The notes: a model not told the origin generated them from the sequence alone. A stretch of 64,000 nucleotides of DNA from Kluyveromyces lactis (GCF_000002515.2 NC_006038.1:1240001-1304000), one strand, 5' to 3'; counted from the first letter of the stretch, positions 8,654-20,069 are shown. Program-made: numbers and translations.

Positions 8654-11600
8654 ATGTTAGACATCTATCAGAATTTTAGGTTCAAGAATGATTGTTTCGT
8701 TTTGATTGTCACTGCAGTTTCAACGGTCGCTAATGGTTTAGTTCCAGTTGTGATATCGATTTTAACTGGGAGAGTATTTAACCTGTTACAATCTCTCGGA
8801 ACTGATACTTACAAAACGAAATCTGAATTTGTTCACGAACTTACGGTAAGGTCATTCTCAATTGCAGCTGTGGCAGCTTGTGTGATTCCAATATCATGGG
8901 TCTCCTTATCGACCTGGATGACTTTAGGAGAACGACAGGGTTTCAGAATTAGAAACTCTCTCATCATGTTTTACTTCGAGAAAGATCTAAAATGGTACGA
9001 TTCGAATGAAAACCTGGAAGGAGATTTCATCCAGATTAACAGATGCATAGAAGAAGTTAGGGCAAGTTCTGCCGAAGCTTCAGCAATTTTCTTTCAAAAT
9101 GTCATCTCAATTATCGCTCTAATCGCTACTTCAATGTACTATTCGTGGTCTTTAACATTGATAATTTTATGCAGTTTACCACTACTGGCAACTCTAGCCG
9201 TTTTCCTCTCTATGAAAGTGGAGAAATTCTCAAAACTTGAGAACTTGGAATCTTCAAAGGCCTCGTCAGTTTTGGCATGGTCTCTTGATGCATTTCAAAT
9301 GATACGGCTATTCAACACGTCTTACTGGGAGCAGAAGAAGTTCGAGACGCTAGTATCCAAATGTAACAAACACTTTGTCAAATCTTGCTTATACTCAGCT
9401 TTGAATGCATCGAGTTTAAGGTTTCTAACACTATGCATGTTTGTGCAAGGTTTTTGGTTTGGTAATACACAAATCAAACGTGGGAAGATGAAAGCTGGGG
9501 ATGTAATTACATGTTTTTCCTCTTGTTTATTGTTGGGGTCTTCCTTATCAAGTACGTTGCAGCAGATCGTTACAATTCAAAAGGGTAAGGCAGCAATACA
9601 ACGTATCAACCAGTTCCTTGTTCCCAATTCTAAGTCCGCCGTTGGTGAATGGGAAAAACGAAGTTCTCTCATATCAACATCTTCTTCAATAGGGTTAGCA
9701 CCCATCTTTTGTGACGGTGATATTGAATTTAGGGACGTATCATTTGCGTATCCTACTAGACCAGATGATTATGTACTAAAAAATGTTTCCATAAAGATTA
9801 AATCTGGAGCTACATGCTTCATTGTTGGGAAGTCAGGGTCAGGGAAATCGACGTTAGCCAGTCTTTTACTGAAAATGTATGGCGAATACACCGGTGAGAT
9901 CAAGTTCGGTGAATACGAAATAGACTCACTTGATGACTCCTGGTTAGTAGAGAACATTACATTAGTGGAACAAAGGTGCACATTGTTCAATGGGACATTA
10001 AAAGATAACTTGACGATTGTCAATAAATACGCATCATGTACCGAGGTAAAGCAAGCATGTCAATTTGCTTTACTAAACACTGTCCTGTTAAATCTGCCGA
10101 ATGGTATTGATACACTTTTGGGCAGACACGGTGTGACATTGAGTGGGGGTCAGCAACAAAGAGTAGCTCTAGCCAGGGCATACCTGAGAAATACTCCAGT
10201 ACTGATTCTGGATGAATCTTTGTCAGCCTTGGACATAATGTCTAGAGAGTTAATAGTGGAAGCTATCAGACATTGGCGAAAAGGGAAAACTACTATAATC
10301 CTAACTCATGAATACACTCAGATCAAAGATGATGAATATGTATATTTGATGAGCGAAGGAACGGTGGTCGAAAGTGGATTCAAATATGATCTTCTAGAAA
10401 ACCCAGATTCGTACTTTGCACAATTAAACAGTCTACAGGAGACAAGATATGAAGTACCAGTAAGTCCAGATGTAGAACTACCTTATTCTCCTGATAGTGC
10501 TACCTATAATCATCAACCAATATCAAGATTTTCACGGTTTTTCTTCGACGCGAGTGCGCTTGAACCGCATCTTCCCAACACATCAAAATCAACAGATCAG
10601 TTAGATAACAAACGCGTTGTGTCCAGAGTTCAACCCTTAGACATAGAGAAAGCCTTACAAGAAAGAGAATGCGATTTAGAAGAACAAGGCATACCAAAAA
10701 TCTTGACGCTTTCTGCTATTATGAAGAAAATGAATAATTCAATACCGAAGAGGCGGTATTTGGTACTGGGATTGCTATTCTCTGTTATTGCTGGTATGTC
10801 TAATCCACTTTTCTCCTATACATTCTCCAAGTTGTTGACAGGAATTGCACCACAAGATACAGGCACCAGTTCCTCATATTATCTGATGAAGTGGTCACTA
10901 ATTGTGATCAGCATATCAGCTGTAGACGGTATATCAACATTTTTGAAAGACTTTATACTTGGATATTGTAGTGAAGTCTGGATTGAGCGGTTGCGAGTCG
11001 ACGCAATGGCAAAAATATCATCTAAATCTCTAGACTGGTTTAAATTACCTACGAATAACTCATCTGAACTCAATTCCCTCATGATGAATGATCTTCGAGA
11101 TCTAAGAGGCCTTGCCTCTGAATTTTTGAGTGCTATTACTACACTGGTTTTTGTAGCATCTATTGGTTTGATCTGGGCCTTAGTCTCTGGGTGGAAACTC
11201 AGTCTTGTATGCATCTCGCTATTTCCAGCCTTTATTTTATTCTCCGGTATTTATGGTTCATTGCTTCAAGTCTACGAGACTGCCTATAAGACAGAAATCG
11301 CAGAGCTTGAGACAAGGGTTCATGAACTTGTCATATCCATGAAAACTATCAAACTCCTTCAACTACAGCAACATTTTGAGGGCTCCTTCAAAACTCAACT
11401 GGCGAAAGTTAGAATAGTATGCAAGAAAAGATCAGTTGCTGTCGGATTTGGGATAGCTGTTACAAATGCATTAGCTATGGTTGTCCAAGCTATTTTATTC
11501 TTTTTCGGAATAAAATTAGTAATTCAAGGTGAGTATTCTGTAGCACAAATGTTCGAAACGTTTACGTTACTTCTTTTCTCCATTATGACTTGTGTTTCTT

Positions 11601-12469
11601 TGATCAACCAAGTTCCTGAAATTAGCAGAGGACAAAGGGCTGCTACATACATATTTAAGGTTCTAGAAGATTCTGGCTCTGTTGATACATCAAAACCTGA
11701 TCCCTCACAGAACCAAAGCTTCTTTAGCACAGCGGGCAACAGAGAGACGATTAAGATATCTAATCTATCTTTTGCCTTCTCAAGCGCACCGATGAATAAA
11801 ATATTCAACTCGTTAAGTTGCGAGATCTGTCTTAATGAAACTGTCGGGATTGTTGGCGAATCTGGTTCTGGAAAGTCTACCCTATCATTATTGCTAACAA
11901 GACTCTACCCTGTACCTAGTGGGAAAGTTTATATTGGTGGTATTGATATCAATAAATGGGATGAGTATGCTTTAAGAAGAACCATTTCAATTGTGGAACA
12001 GAAGCCAAAATTCTTTGATGGTACAGTAAGAGAAAACCTGGTATATGGTCTCAAACGTAACGTTTCAAACTCTGAATTAAGATCAGTTTTAAAGTCAGTT
12101 GATTTACTATCATTTGTACAAACCCTACCGAATGACTTGAATACGCGCGTTCATGATGGGTTAATGTCCGGAGGTCAAGCCCAACGATTATCTATCGCCC
12201 GCACGTTGTTACGCCAGCCGAAAATCATCATACTAGATGAATGCACATCTGCACTGGATGCAGCTAATTCATTTGCAATTGCAGAGCTCATCAGGACTGT
12301 TCTGAAGAATGTTACGGTGATTGTTATTACTCATTCAGAGCAATTGATGCAAATTTGCGATAGGGTTCTTGTTTTGAAAAAAGGGAAAGTTAAAGAAGAG
12401 GGATCCTATGCAGAGCTCTTCGAATCTAGAGGCGAACTATACCGGATAGTTTCGTGCACTAGATATTAA
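8654..12469 (+). CDS. STE6: a-factor pheromone ABC exporter Ste6
   Basis: Full ABC transporter of 1271 residues (S. cerevisiae 1290) that exports farnesylated a-factor from a cells. Layout is TMD1 - NBD1 - linker - TMD2 - NBD2. NBD1 has Walker A GKSGSGKST near residue 395, signature LSGGQQQR and Walker B LILDE. NBD2 has Walker A GESGSGKST near residue 1075, signature MSGGQAQR and Walker B IIILDECTSALD. The blocks LGERQGFRIR, GDFIQINRCIEE and SAEASAI in TMD1, and SSELNSLMMNDLRDLR with LIWALVSGWKLSLVCISLFP in TMD2, match Ste6 rather than other MDR proteins. It corresponds to YKL209C and sits tail-to-tail with UBA1. Expected regulation is a-cell specific, fitting the operator candidate upstream and the a1/a2 cassette 26 kb away. 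Confidence 0.97.
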   Translation: MLDIYQNFRFKNDCFVLIVTAVSTVANGLVPVVISILTGRVFNLLQSLGTDTYKTKSEFVHELTVRSFSIAAVAACVIPISWVSLSTWMTLGERQGFRIRNSLIMFYFEKDLKWYDSNENLEGDFIQINRCIEEVRASSAEASAIFFQNVISIIALIATSMYYSWSLTLIILCSLPLLATLAVFLSMKVEKFSKLENLESSKASSVLAWSLDAFQMIRLFNTSYWEQKKFETLVSKCNKHFVKSCLYSALNASSLRFLTLCMFVQGFWFGNTQIKRGKMKAGDVITCFSSCLLLGSSLSSTLQQIVTIQKGKAAIQRINQFLVPNSKSAVGEWEKRSSLISTSSSIGLAPIFCDGDIEFRDVSFAYPTRPDDYVLKNVSIKIKSGATCFIVGKSGSGKSTLASLLLKMYGEYTGEIKFGEYEIDSLDDSWLVENITLVEQRCTLFNGTLKDNLTIVNKYASCTEVKQACQFALLNTVLLNLPNGIDTLLGRHGVTLSGGQQQRVALARAYLRNTPVLILDESLSALDIMSRELIVEAIRHWRKGKTTIILTHEYTQIKDDEYVYLMSEGTVVESGFKYDLLENPDSYFAQLNSLQETRYEVPVSPDVELPYSPDSATYNHQPISRFSRFFFDASALEPHLPNTSKSTDQLDNKRVVSRVQPLDIEKALQERECDLEEQGIPKILTLSAIMKKMNNSIPKRRYLVLGLLFSVIAGMSNPLFSYTFSKLLTGIAPQDTGTSSSYYLMKWSLIVISISAVDGISTFLKDFILGYCSEVWIERLRVDAMAKISSKSLDWFKLPTNNSSELNSLMMNDLRDLRGLASEFLSAITTLVFVASIGLIWALVSGWKLSLVCISLFPAFILFSGIYGSLLQVYETAYKTEIAELETRVHELVISMKTIKLLQLQQHFEGSFKTQLAKVRIVCKKRSVAVGFGIAVTNALAMVVQAILFFFGIKLVIQGEYSVAQMFETFTLLLFSIMTCVSLINQVPEISRGQRAATYIFKVLEDSGSVDTSKPDPSQNQSFFSTAGNRETIKISNLSFAFSSAPMNKIFNSLSCEICLNETVGIVGESGSGKSTLSLLLTRLYPVPSGKVYIGGIDINKWDEYALRRTISIVEQKPKFFDGTVRENLVYGLKRNVSNSELRSVLKSVDLLSFVQTLPNDLNTRVHDGLMSGGQAQRLSIARTLLRQPKIIILDECTSALDAANSFAIAELIRTVLKNVTVIVITHSEQLMQICDRVLVLKKGKVKEEGSYAELFESRGELYRIVSCTRY

Positions 12470-12595
12470 CAGAGGATTTTAAATAACGATTGATTCACAT
12501 GTATGATTTCTTCTAAGTAAGTTTATATCATTAAGCCTAGCATCATAGAGATAGAATTACGAATTTACATCTGGTATCAGACAAAATTAGAATCA

Positions 12596-15500
12596 TTACA
12601 AATGGACGGTGACATATGGAACCTCCACGTCTTCACCTTCCTTATCTTCACAACAGAATTCCAAAATCATGGTCTTAACGTGACTGAGGATTTCCTTCTT
12701 CGTGACTAATTTTACAACCTCAGTTATTGGAAGATCCATTCTATCCTTTAGTTTTTTTGGAGGGAAGAATGATGCGTATAGTAAAGAAACATCGTAGGAG
12801 ACCATTGTAATTTCCAATCCTTCTTCCTTGTTGAAGTGATCAATCAACTCTCTTAATGTGATATCACCTTGAATATCGAATCTATCCCATATTTTATCGA
12901 AAGTCTTATCATTGTATTTACCCTTTTGTGATGCGATTGGTTCTGAGAAACCGAAAAATGGAAGAGCTAAATTCACAAACCCGTTCTTGTATTGTTCAAT
13001 ATCTGTCTTTCCAGCGACGACTTTGTATAGTTCTAGGTTGACCAATCCTGTAACCAAAGCAGTGGTTGTAGCGATGGCAGGAATGATACGGCCAGCAATG
13101 AACTTAGTCTTTTGACGATCAGCTGGTTCGATAGAGTAGTTTAGAGCACGGTTGTTCGATGCAGCAGTAATGAACTCAATATGATGGTTTGTATCGTCAT
13201 CCTTTTCAAATTCAACTGGGATTAGTTGGAAACCAGCTAAGGTAGAAGCATCTGGCAAAGAAGCTGCCAAGTTTTCTAAGACATCGCCACCAAGCTGGTT
13301 GTTCGCGTTTGGATCTGGTTCATCGTCATTGGTTTGAATTTTGATGTCAGCTTTTGGAATAAATTCAGGAACTATAAGCTTTGATAGGACGGATTGATAG
13401 TAGTTAATGTCTGGTTTACCATCATCTCCCTTTAGACCATAATTGAACGCACGCAAGTTAGCAGATGCAACGATGAAGTGGAAGTGATCTGGGTTTTCGA
13501 TATTGAAGACTAATGGTTCAGGGGCACGCTTTGGACCAGACCAGAATGGCTCCCCGGTGGATGTTGTTGCATCCTTAGGGAAGTTGTAAAGAAACTGTTG
13601 GATATCATAACTAAACTTCTTTTCAAATTCTAATCTTGCCCATTTGACACAATCTTCAAAGTTGTAAGGTCTATTGTTTAGACAATCACTAATTGATTCT
13701 AAGATACCTTTGGCATCTGGGGCTTGTTTCAAAGTTTGTTCTACGAAGTTTGGTTGCGTCAAGTATAGGTTAACATTTTCAGCTGCGTCAGAGAAGTAGC
13801 CTTGGAATAGGGATTTGGCCCAAGCGATAGTGTGATCAATCTTATTAGGGAATGAACGCAATGTACACAATGGGATTGACTTTTCAGGAGGGTCTCTTGA
13901 AGATGAATAAGATTCTGTCAGGTTAGGGATAACCACTTGTGTATTACCCTTTGTCCCCAATGTTCCCGATTCTAGTAAAGGTTTCTTGTAGAACACACAA
14001 CGACGGTCGACATAGGTACGAGCATCCACATTATCCAATGCGTTGGTAACGAAGTCTAATTGATTCCAAAAAGCATCGTTGAAAATATTCTCTGTTTCAG
14101 CACCAACTTTGTCAATCTTTGGCTCGATCTTGCCCTTCAAATCAGGATTCATTGCACTTACAGCATCAGCAGCAACTTCAGATTTATTTCTGCCGACATC
14201 CTTTGGTCTGAACAAGAATTGACGATTCAAATTCGACTTTTCAATTGAGTCATTGTCGGTAACAATAATTTTACCTTCAGGGCCAGAAGCCAAACCTAGT
14301 AAAGCCCAATTCTTGAGCATCTCACAACCGATCGCACCTGAACCCACTAGGAATACCTTCAAATTTGCGATTCTCTTTTGGAATTCCAAACCGAATACGG
14401 AAATTTGGTTATCGTAACGAGAGTTGATTGGTTTCGTGGTATCTGCATTTCTTGGGAAATCTTCAGAATCTGGTAGAGATTCGATGGAATCGAAATACAT
14501 GTACTGTTTAATAGGAGTGAACTTACCGGAGGAGGCCTTTAACACTTCTTGAGCAACCAGACCACCGAAGAAAGCAACGATACCTGGAATATCACCTCTT
14601 GCTTGGTTAGCTAGTTCTGTGATGAGCTTTTCATCAACTTTCCCCTCAGAACCCAGCACTTCAGGTTGTTGTGTAGCTAAATCTATAACGAGTTTAACTA
14701 ATTCATTAGAATCTTCTTCATAAAATGGCCTTGGCAATTCACCTTGATGTCTAACTTGGAACTGATGTAGGGCCTGGAAACCCAAGTGTAATTGTGCAGT
14801 AGTCTCGAATTTGGCGAAATCCGAGTACAGGAACTCTGGTGTTGCCAAAGATTCCCTTAAAGACTTGAACGTTAATTTCTGTGGCATCTTGACCTCGGTG
14901 AACAGACCACCTTTCTTGTATGTACCAAGATCCTTAACAGAACCAATCTTGAATGCGAACGGACCCAACACCTCGACCTTGTAAGGAGTACCATCATTCA
15001 ACTTCTCAAGACCTTCCACCTCGGAGAATTTGACGTAATTGCCATCTTCTAACCCATGTCTGTTATCGTCCAACATGGTCACTGTACCATCCGACTCGAT
15101 ATCAGAAACAATACCTGTCTTTGGCTCTTCACCAGTAGTATCAATAACGGTAAATTCTTCACCTAAATCGACGAAAACGTTACCAAATAACCCACGGGTC
15201 TCCGTAGAAATGAAACCGATACCGTGAGAGTGTGTATACTCATTCAACTTCACCTTTTCTTCTAGTGAAATCGTGTCTGTCACAACAACTACTTGGAATT
15301 CAGACAATTGTGACACGTCTTCTAGCCCCTCTAGCACCTTCACTGGCACGTATGAGTTTAATTCGGCTAATTTTGCCTGTGATACTTTATCTCTAGCTTG
15401 CCCAATATCTTGTTCTGACAGGAAAAACTGCGTAGAAAGATCCTGTAAAGCGACAGCGCTTGGATCATAAAGGGTTAAAGACTTAACACCGGCCAAGACA

Positions 15501-15655
15501 ACGTTCTTGGCAATCTCGACACCTAAACCTTTTAACCCAATGATCAAAACGTTCGAATGTTGCATCTTTAACATCGCTTCTTTACCTAATACGTACAATT
15601 GACGAGAGTACAAGCTCTCGTCAATTTCTTCGCCATCAACCTTAATATTCGTCAT
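12596..15655 (-). CDS. UBA1: Ubiquitin-activating enzyme E1 (Uba1)
   Basis: ATP-dependent E1 that adenylates ubiquitin and passes it to E2 enzymes; cytosol and nucleus. The conserved start is the ATG at 15655 ([20 protein letters not shown]), giving 1019 residues against 1024 in S. cerevisiae. The inactive adenylation half begins [14 protein letters not shown] and [12 protein letters not shown]. The active half has [20 protein letters not shown] and [18 protein letters not shown]. The catalytic Cys lies in [18 protein letters not shown], near residue 595. The C-terminal ubiquitin-fold domain ends [12 protein letters not shown]. It equals YKL210W and keeps its tail-to-tail arrangement with STE6. 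Two TCACGTGA boxes lie upstream. Confidence 0.98.
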   Translation of the reverse strand: MTNIKVDGEEIDESLYSRQLYVLGKEAMLKMQHSNVLIIGLKGLGVEIAKNVVLAGVKSLTLYDPSAVALQDLSTQFFLSEQDIGQARDKVSQAKLAELNSYVPVKVLEGLEDVSQLSEFQVVVVTDTISLEEKVKLNEYTHSHGIGFISTETRGLFGNVFVDLGEEFTVIDTTGEEPKTGIVSDIESDGTVTMLDDNRHGLEDGNYVKFSEVEGLEKLNDGTPYKVEVLGPFAFKIGSVKDLGTYKKGGLFTEVKMPQKLTFKSLRESLATPEFLYSDFAKFETTAQLHLGFQALHQFQVRHQGELPRPFYEEDSNELVKLVIDLATQQPEVLGSEGKVDEKLITELANQARGDIPGIVAFFGGLVAQEVLKASSGKFTPIKQYMYFDSIESLPDSEDFPRNADTTKPINSRYDNQISVFGLEFQKRIANLKVFLVGSGAIGCEMLKNWALLGLASGPEGKIIVTDNDSIEKSNLNRQFLFRPKDVGRNKSEVAADAVSAMNPDLKGKIEPKIDKVGAETENIFNDAFWNQLDFVTNALDNVDARTYVDRRCVFYKKPLLESGTLGTKGNTQVVIPNLTESYSSSRDPPEKSIPLCTLRSFPNKIDHTIAWAKSLFQGYFSDAAENVNLYLTQPNFVEQTLKQAPDAKGILESISDCLNNRPYNFEDCVKWARLEFEKKFSYDIQQFLYNFPKDATTSTGEPFWSGPKRAPEPLVFNIENPDHFHFIVASANLRAFNYGLKGDDGKPDINYYQSVLSKLIVPEFIPKADIKIQTNDDEPDPNANNQLGGDVLENLAASLPDASTLAGFQLIPVEFEKDDDTNHHIEFITAASNNRALNYSIEPADRQKTKFIAGRIIPAIATTTALVTGLVNLELYKVVAGKTDIEQYKNGFVNLALPFFGFSEPIASQKGKYNDKTFDKIWDRFDIQGDITLRELIDHFNKEEGLEITMVSYDVSLLYASFFPPKKLKDRMDLPITEVVKLVTKKEILSHVKTMILEFCCEDKEGEDVEVPYVTVHL

Positions 15656-16189
15656 ATCTGATACTAACTTGTGATGCAATGTGATCAAAATGAACGAACG
15701 GTTCACTTCTTGTTGCTATTGTTGTTTTAAGGAAACTGGTTTGTAGTTGTTTATAGGTTGTTGGCCTTATTAATTCGGTTTTTGCCACTTTGGGTTCGGT
15801 CACGTGAGTGGTTGAGTTTTCAGTCACGTGATATGAATGGAAGATGTTCGAATACAATACGACAGAAAGTGAAGCATTTGAGGTGATAGTATGGTTCCAA
15901 GAGCCCATATAAATTGTTTCGTAAATAATTAATTAATACGAGACAGTAATCACTTGATTTAAACCCATTTGGCATGCTTGAAGCCATCATTGCATACAAT
16001 AAATGCATTTACACCAGCACACCACATAATATTTGAATGTTCGTCAAATGTGATATTTGATTTTCCCTTACCTTGAAGACGAGATGTCCTTCTCAAGAGA
16101 TAAAGAGAGAGGGAGAGACTTCGACTGGCAAGGACAGCGCGATTGTTTACTCTACCCACAGTCTGACAACCCTATATATCTAATTTTCC
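15656..16189. other. UBA1-MOG1 divergent promoter region
   Basis: 534 bp shared by two divergent genes. It contains the paired TCACGTGA sites listed separately. Other frames here are not convincing genes. Confidence 0.45.
15800..15831. promoter_or_regulatory. Paired Cbf1-type TCACGTGA sites
   Basis: Two perfect palindromic TCACGTGA octamers at 15800-15807 and 15824-15831, 24 bp apart, about 145 and 170 bp upstream of the UBA1 ATG. This is the CDEI/Cbf1 consensus. Two exact copies this close are unlikely by chance; binding is inferred. Confidence 0.7.
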
Positions 16190-16783
16190 ATGTCCCATTG
16201 GATCAGACAAGAATTGTACGGCGGTGCCATCAGCACCGTCATTCCCAAGACGTTTCTTGATGCTTCAATGCTAAGGCAAGTACCAGACACACAGGAAGTG
16301 TTCGTGAATAGCAGACGTGAGAATGAACCTAGTGAGGATGGGCTCGGGTTCGATGAAAGTGTGATCGTAGACCTAATGCAGCGTGTGGAAGAGAATAATG
16401 ACAGAAAAGCGTTAGATATCCATTTGGCAGAAATTTCAGAACTCAACGGATCACAGAAATGGACAGTAATTGACCATCAAGAGCAAACGGAACTCAAATC
16501 ACAGACATGTATCGTTGTTGAGACCGCATACAAGTGGGGCAAACAATCGATGAAGGAAACCGTAGTAATGTGTGTTGCATTGCTCAGGTTGGATCAATTC
16601 GATACCGACGTCATCATTTCTGTTCACGTGCCTATCTCATCGGAACAAGAACTGAAGGCCATGGAACAGGCAATTGCGCAAAACTCACCGGAAAAGCTAC
16701 CTCAAAGGGTGCACGCGTCCTATTCGTTGCTTCGGGACATGATCTCGAGCTTCAAAGTGGAGGATCCATCGTTATTTGCATGA
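16190..16783 (+). CDS. MOG1: Nuclear import factor Mog1
   Basis: Small Ran-binding protein that in yeast releases nucleotide from Gsp1 (Ran) and supports nuclear protein import. 197 residues from the ATG at 16190; S. cerevisiae has 218, most of the difference lying before the first conserved block. Recognisable segments are LYGGAISTVIPKTFLDAS, LRQVPDTQEVFVNSRR, EDGLGFDESVIVDLMQRV and the C-terminal half with VPISSEQELKAMEQAI. It corresponds to YJR074W and is followed by HOC1 (YJR075W) in the same orientation, as in S. cerevisiae. Confidence 0.93.
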   Translation: MSHWIRQELYGGAISTVIPKTFLDASMLRQVPDTQEVFVNSRRENEPSEDGLGFDESVIVDLMQRVEENNDRKALDIHLAEISELNGSQKWTVIDHQEQTELKSQTCIVVETAYKWGKQSMKETVVMCVALLRLDQFDTDVIISVHVPISSEQELKAMEQAIAQNSPEKLPQRVHASYSLLRDMISSFKVEDPSLFA

Positions 16784-16992
16784 TCGAAACCAGGTATAGT
16801 AAAAGTATAGTAAATTATATATCCGGGTAATGAATTTCTTTAAGAATGAGTGTTTCAACTATGGAAATGGTATTATCAATGATAAACAATACATACTTAT
16901 TCCTCCATCAGCTAGACTCTCAACGGTATATCACTACGAGCGGGAGCCCTGGTGTTGATTAGTGGTTCATAACTTGCGCTATCCGTGTGAAG

Positions 16993-18189
16993 ATGGCCAA
17001 GGGCAAGAGAAATAACTGGAGAAGGATAGCCACCATTGCAATTCCGTTGGTGTTTGCAGTGGTGGTTCTTTTCAAGATGCTTAACTACAGTACGACTGCT
17101 GCAGATTTGCAGACACTATTACAGAATTTACCTAAGGAGATTAATATGGGTTCTTCCGAGCAATCAGACCGTAAAATTATGGAGAAATTTGAGAAATTGA
17201 GCCAGGATATGCTAAAGAAACAGGACGATCAGGCAAGAAGGTTTGATAGAGAGAGGAAAGTCTTGGAGAAGAAGATTCAAGCGTTGAAGCAACCTGCCAG
17301 ACATGCGACTTTGAGAGAGAAGTTGGCCGTTGTGTTTGAGTACGGTACCACTCAGAGATTCCCCGCTTTTGTTTGGCAAAGTTGGCCGTATTCCGATGAC
17401 GATGACAGGTTGGATCCTACATTGAAAAAATACGAACGGAACTGGGCTAATAAAAACCCTGGTTTCGTTCACGAGATTGTCAACGACGATACTGCTGCGG
17501 CGTTTGTGCATGGTTTCTATGCTACAGTTCCTGAAGTGATAGAAGCTTATGATTCTTTGCCTACGTCGATCTTAAAGATCGATTTCTTTAAGTACCTCAT
17601 CTTGCTGGCGCGTGGTGGTGTCTGGGCAGATGTCGACACTGATCTGTTGCAACCAGTACCCAATTGGATCCCAGAGAACGTGTCTCCAAAGGAAATCGGG
17701 TTGATTATTGGTATTGAACACGACTCGAAGACTCCTGATTGGAGATCTTCTTATTTGAGAAGATTGCAATTTGGCAATTGGGTCGTACAAGCCAAGCCAG
17801 GCCATCCAGTGATCCGTGAAATGGTCGCAAGGGTCACTGAGACTACATTGGAAAAAAAATACGCTGATGAACTTAACATGAACCTAAGAAACGATCTGAC
17901 CATTATGGGCTGGACCGGAACTGGTGCTTGGACCGACGTAATATTCACCTATTTCAACGATTACGTTCAAAGTGGTGTTTTAGACAAGATCACTTGGAAA
18001 CATTTCCATAACTTAAAGGTACCCAAACTGGTCGGAGACATTCTAGTGTTCCCAGAAGTTAGTTTCAATGCGCCACAAGCTGATTCAGACACGGATTCTA
18101 AACAGTTGACTAACAGTGCGCTACATTTCGCAACACATACCAAAATGAAGTCATGGAAGAACCAGCAAAAACTCCGCGGCTACAAATAA
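16993..18189 (+). CDS. HOC1: Golgi alpha-1,6-mannosyltransferase Hoc1
   Basis: GT32 family (Och1-like) mannosyltransferase, a subunit of the Golgi M-Pol II complex that extends the mannan backbone. The ATG at 16993 (MAKGKRNNWRRI) gives 398 residues against 396 in S. cerevisiae. A basic cytosolic tail is followed by one membrane anchor at about residues 12-30 and a coiled stem (FDRERKVLEKKIQALKQ), then the catalytic domain. The metal-binding DxD is in GGVWADVDTDLLQPVPNW (near 213-215). The blocks ILKIDFFKYLILLARGGVW, SYLRRLQFGNWVVQAKPGHP and LRNDLTIMGWTGTGAWTD fit Hoc1 specifically rather than Och1. It equals YJR075W and is tail-to-tail with CDC11. Confidence 0.96.
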   Translation: MAKGKRNNWRRIATIAIPLVFAVVVLFKMLNYSTTAADLQTLLQNLPKEINMGSSEQSDRKIMEKFEKLSQDMLKKQDDQARRFDRERKVLEKKIQALKQPARHATLREKLAVVFEYGTTQRFPAFVWQSWPYSDDDDRLDPTLKKYERNWANKNPGFVHEIVNDDTAAAFVHGFYATVPEVIEAYDSLPTSILKIDFFKYLILLARGGVWADVDTDLLQPVPNWIPENVSPKEIGLIIGIEHDSKTPDWRSSYLRRLQFGNWVVQAKPGHPVIREMVARVTETTLEKKYADELNMNLRNDLTIMGWTGTGAWTDVIFTYFNDYVQSGVLDKITWKHFHNLKVPKLVGDILVFPEVSFNAPQADSDTDSKQLTNSALHFATHTKMKSWKNQQKLRGYK

Positions 18190-18806
18190 CGATTTATATA
18201 GTACTATATTCATATCACAACTTTAAATAATTTTGTTAATCCGTTTCTGACACTAAATCATGTATAAGTTGTGGAACTAAAATCAGAGTGCGCCCAAGCT
18301 CTACTAAAAACTGGGCAATTAAAAGACTTTCCTCGTCACTTAAACGAATATCTGTTGTCCCTATCTGGTTACTCATCATCTAAAAGCTTTTCCATCCCAC
18401 ATCTTCATACATGATGTTTTCTTGTCAGAACACGGCACACGCCTCCTGGCATGCTGTGTGAGATAATGTAAAGGAGATTTACTAGGTCATGGTACACCTG
18501 GTATCCCTGGTACCCCTGGTACTACCCATTTGGTGCTCAGAAGCCATCCTTCTACCGTCTTTTTCGTCTTATTTTCGGCCTCGAAGTAAGTGGCTTTTAT
18601 ATGGTTTTCGTTCGGGAATTTTTTTCTTAAATGAATGAGGTTTTGCTTGATCGTTAGGGCATCGATAAAGTGTAGCACACGACTAGCAGCCAGTAGCCTG
18701 AAATGGTTCGTAATGCTTTATCTATCTTATGGTAATAACTGAGGTATAGGTTAAAGAAAGAAACGAAATATGTAGTTCTATTTAGTGTGCAGGAAGGGAC
18801 AACAAC
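18190..18806. other. HOC1-CDC11 convergent intergenic region
   Basis: 617 bp between two converging genes. It contains a short 9-bp tandem repeat (listed) but no supported gene. Confidence 0.4.
18491..18526. repeat. Short 9-bp tandem repeat
   Basis: Four adjacent units of the form GGTAYMCCT (ggtacacct, ggtatccct, ggtacccct, ggtactacc). A frame across it would read Gly-Val-Pro-Gly-Ile-Pro, but no start or conservation supports a gene. Confidence 0.75.
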
Positions 18807-20069
18807 TTATTGTTCCAATTTGATTCCTTCCTGTTTCAATTGGGCTTCCTTTTCTAGCCTCTCTTCGATTTCTCTTAATTCTTGCTCTCTTTGCAGCAAT
18901 TCCTGTCTCTTCAATTGCAATTCTTGTTGCACTCTTTCTTCGAAAACCCTTAATCTTTCTTCTTCTAGCTTGATTTGTTCTTCTCTTGCCAAGTAAGTGT
19001 CCTGGTTCGATGACGCGTTGTTAGAATGTAAAGAAGTCGAATCATTGTTCCCCAACGCAGATGGTAATCCATTGCCCCTCACAGATTCTCTACCAGATAC
19101 AGCGGGTGATCCTAGGTATTCGTTGTTCGTGGTGCTGAAAGCTCTGTTATGAGTCGTAGTTCCTACAGTTGGCATCTCACCGGACAAGGCTTCAGTTCTG
19201 TATCTTTCGTATAGGATCTCATGAGTAAATTCCTTCATATCGTGTAAATGTGAAATGAGTAGAGTGTTCCTTAGGACGACGAAATCAGAGATGTTAGCAT
19301 CCTCGACGTCAAGGGTTCCCCATGGATATTTTCTACCACGAATCACGGACCCGTCTGCAGATTCAAACACATCGTTGGAACCGATGATAGAGAAGGGCAG
19401 TAAACCTCTGAGATATGTGTTTGTTTGATAATCTTCGTCTGACGCGTCTTCCTCATCGAATGGGAAGTTGTAGATAGGTAGCGAATAATAGTCGATATCC
19501 TTTGCGATCAATTTCTTGTTCAATTTCAACTCTTCAGCGGTCAAGGAATCTGCTTTACTGATAACGGGGATCACGTTCACTAGAGTACCTAGTCTTCTGA
19601 TGAATTCCACGTCAATCTCTTTCAATCCATGTCCAGTAGGATTGATCAAATATAAACAACAATGCACCCTACCATCTTTAAACCGAGGATTTCTCCTTAC
19701 ACGGCTCTCTTCCAACAAAATTTCATCGTACTGGTGACGAATGTAATCAGAGATAATGTCAAACGATGGAGAATTATCCAAAGAGTCGCCGAATCCCGGA
19801 GTATCAATGATATTCAATTGGATCTTAAGACCTTCTTCGTCTTCTAACTCAACGATTTCTTCCCTCAATTGCACATCAATCTGCGTATTTGTGTCCGTTG
19901 GTAACATAATCGTGGTAGAAGTATCTACCACTTTCTGTCCACATAGAGTGTTAATGAACGTCGACCTACCGCACCCAGACTGACCAACAACCATCACCGT
20001 GAACTGAATTCCTCTCTTCAAGTTCTTCCGTTTACGCAAAGCGGCAGATGCCTGAATAATACTTGCCAT
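18807..20069 (-). CDS. CDC11: Septin Cdc11
   Basis: Septin GTPase-fold protein of the bud-neck filament; Cdc11 caps the ends of the yeast septin octamer. 420 residues from the ATG at 20069 (S. cerevisiae 415). A basic segment (RKRKNLKRG) precedes the P-loop GQSGCGRST at 29-37. The G3 motif DTPGFGD starts at 89. The G4-like SKADSLT, the septin-unique element (GRKYPWGTLDVEDANISDF) and a C-terminal coiled coil (about 350-415, rich in Glu, Leu and Gln) follow. The P-loop ends in Arg-Ser in place of Lys-Ser (GRST), which is also the case in S. cerevisiae Cdc11. It equals YJR076C and diverges from TRP3. Confidence 0.97.
   Translation of the reverse strand: MASIIQASAALRKRKNLKRGIQFTVMVVGQSGCGRSTFINTLCGQKVVDTSTTIMLPTDTNTQIDVQLREEIVELEDEEGLKIQLNIIDTPGFGDSLDNSPSFDIISDYIRHQYDEILLEESRVRRNPRFKDGRVHCCLYLINPTGHGLKEIDVEFIRRLGTLVNVIPVISKADSLTAEELKLNKKLIAKDIDYYSLPIYNFPFDEEDASDEDYQTNTYLRGLLPFSIIGSNDVFESADGSVIRGRKYPWGTLDVEDANISDFVVLRNTLLISHLHDMKEFTHEILYERYRTEALSGEMPTVGTTTHNRAFSTTNNEYLGSPAVSGRESVRGNGLPSALGNNDSTSLHSNNASSNQDTYLAREEQIKLEEERLRVFEERVQQELQLKRQELLQREQELREIEERLEKEAQLKQEGIKLEQ

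Noticed and set aside
18487-18678. Frame with Gly-Val-Pro-Gly-Ile-Pro repeats
   Set aside because: Short, caused by a 9-bp tandem repeat in a convergent intergenic gap; no support as a collagen-like protein.
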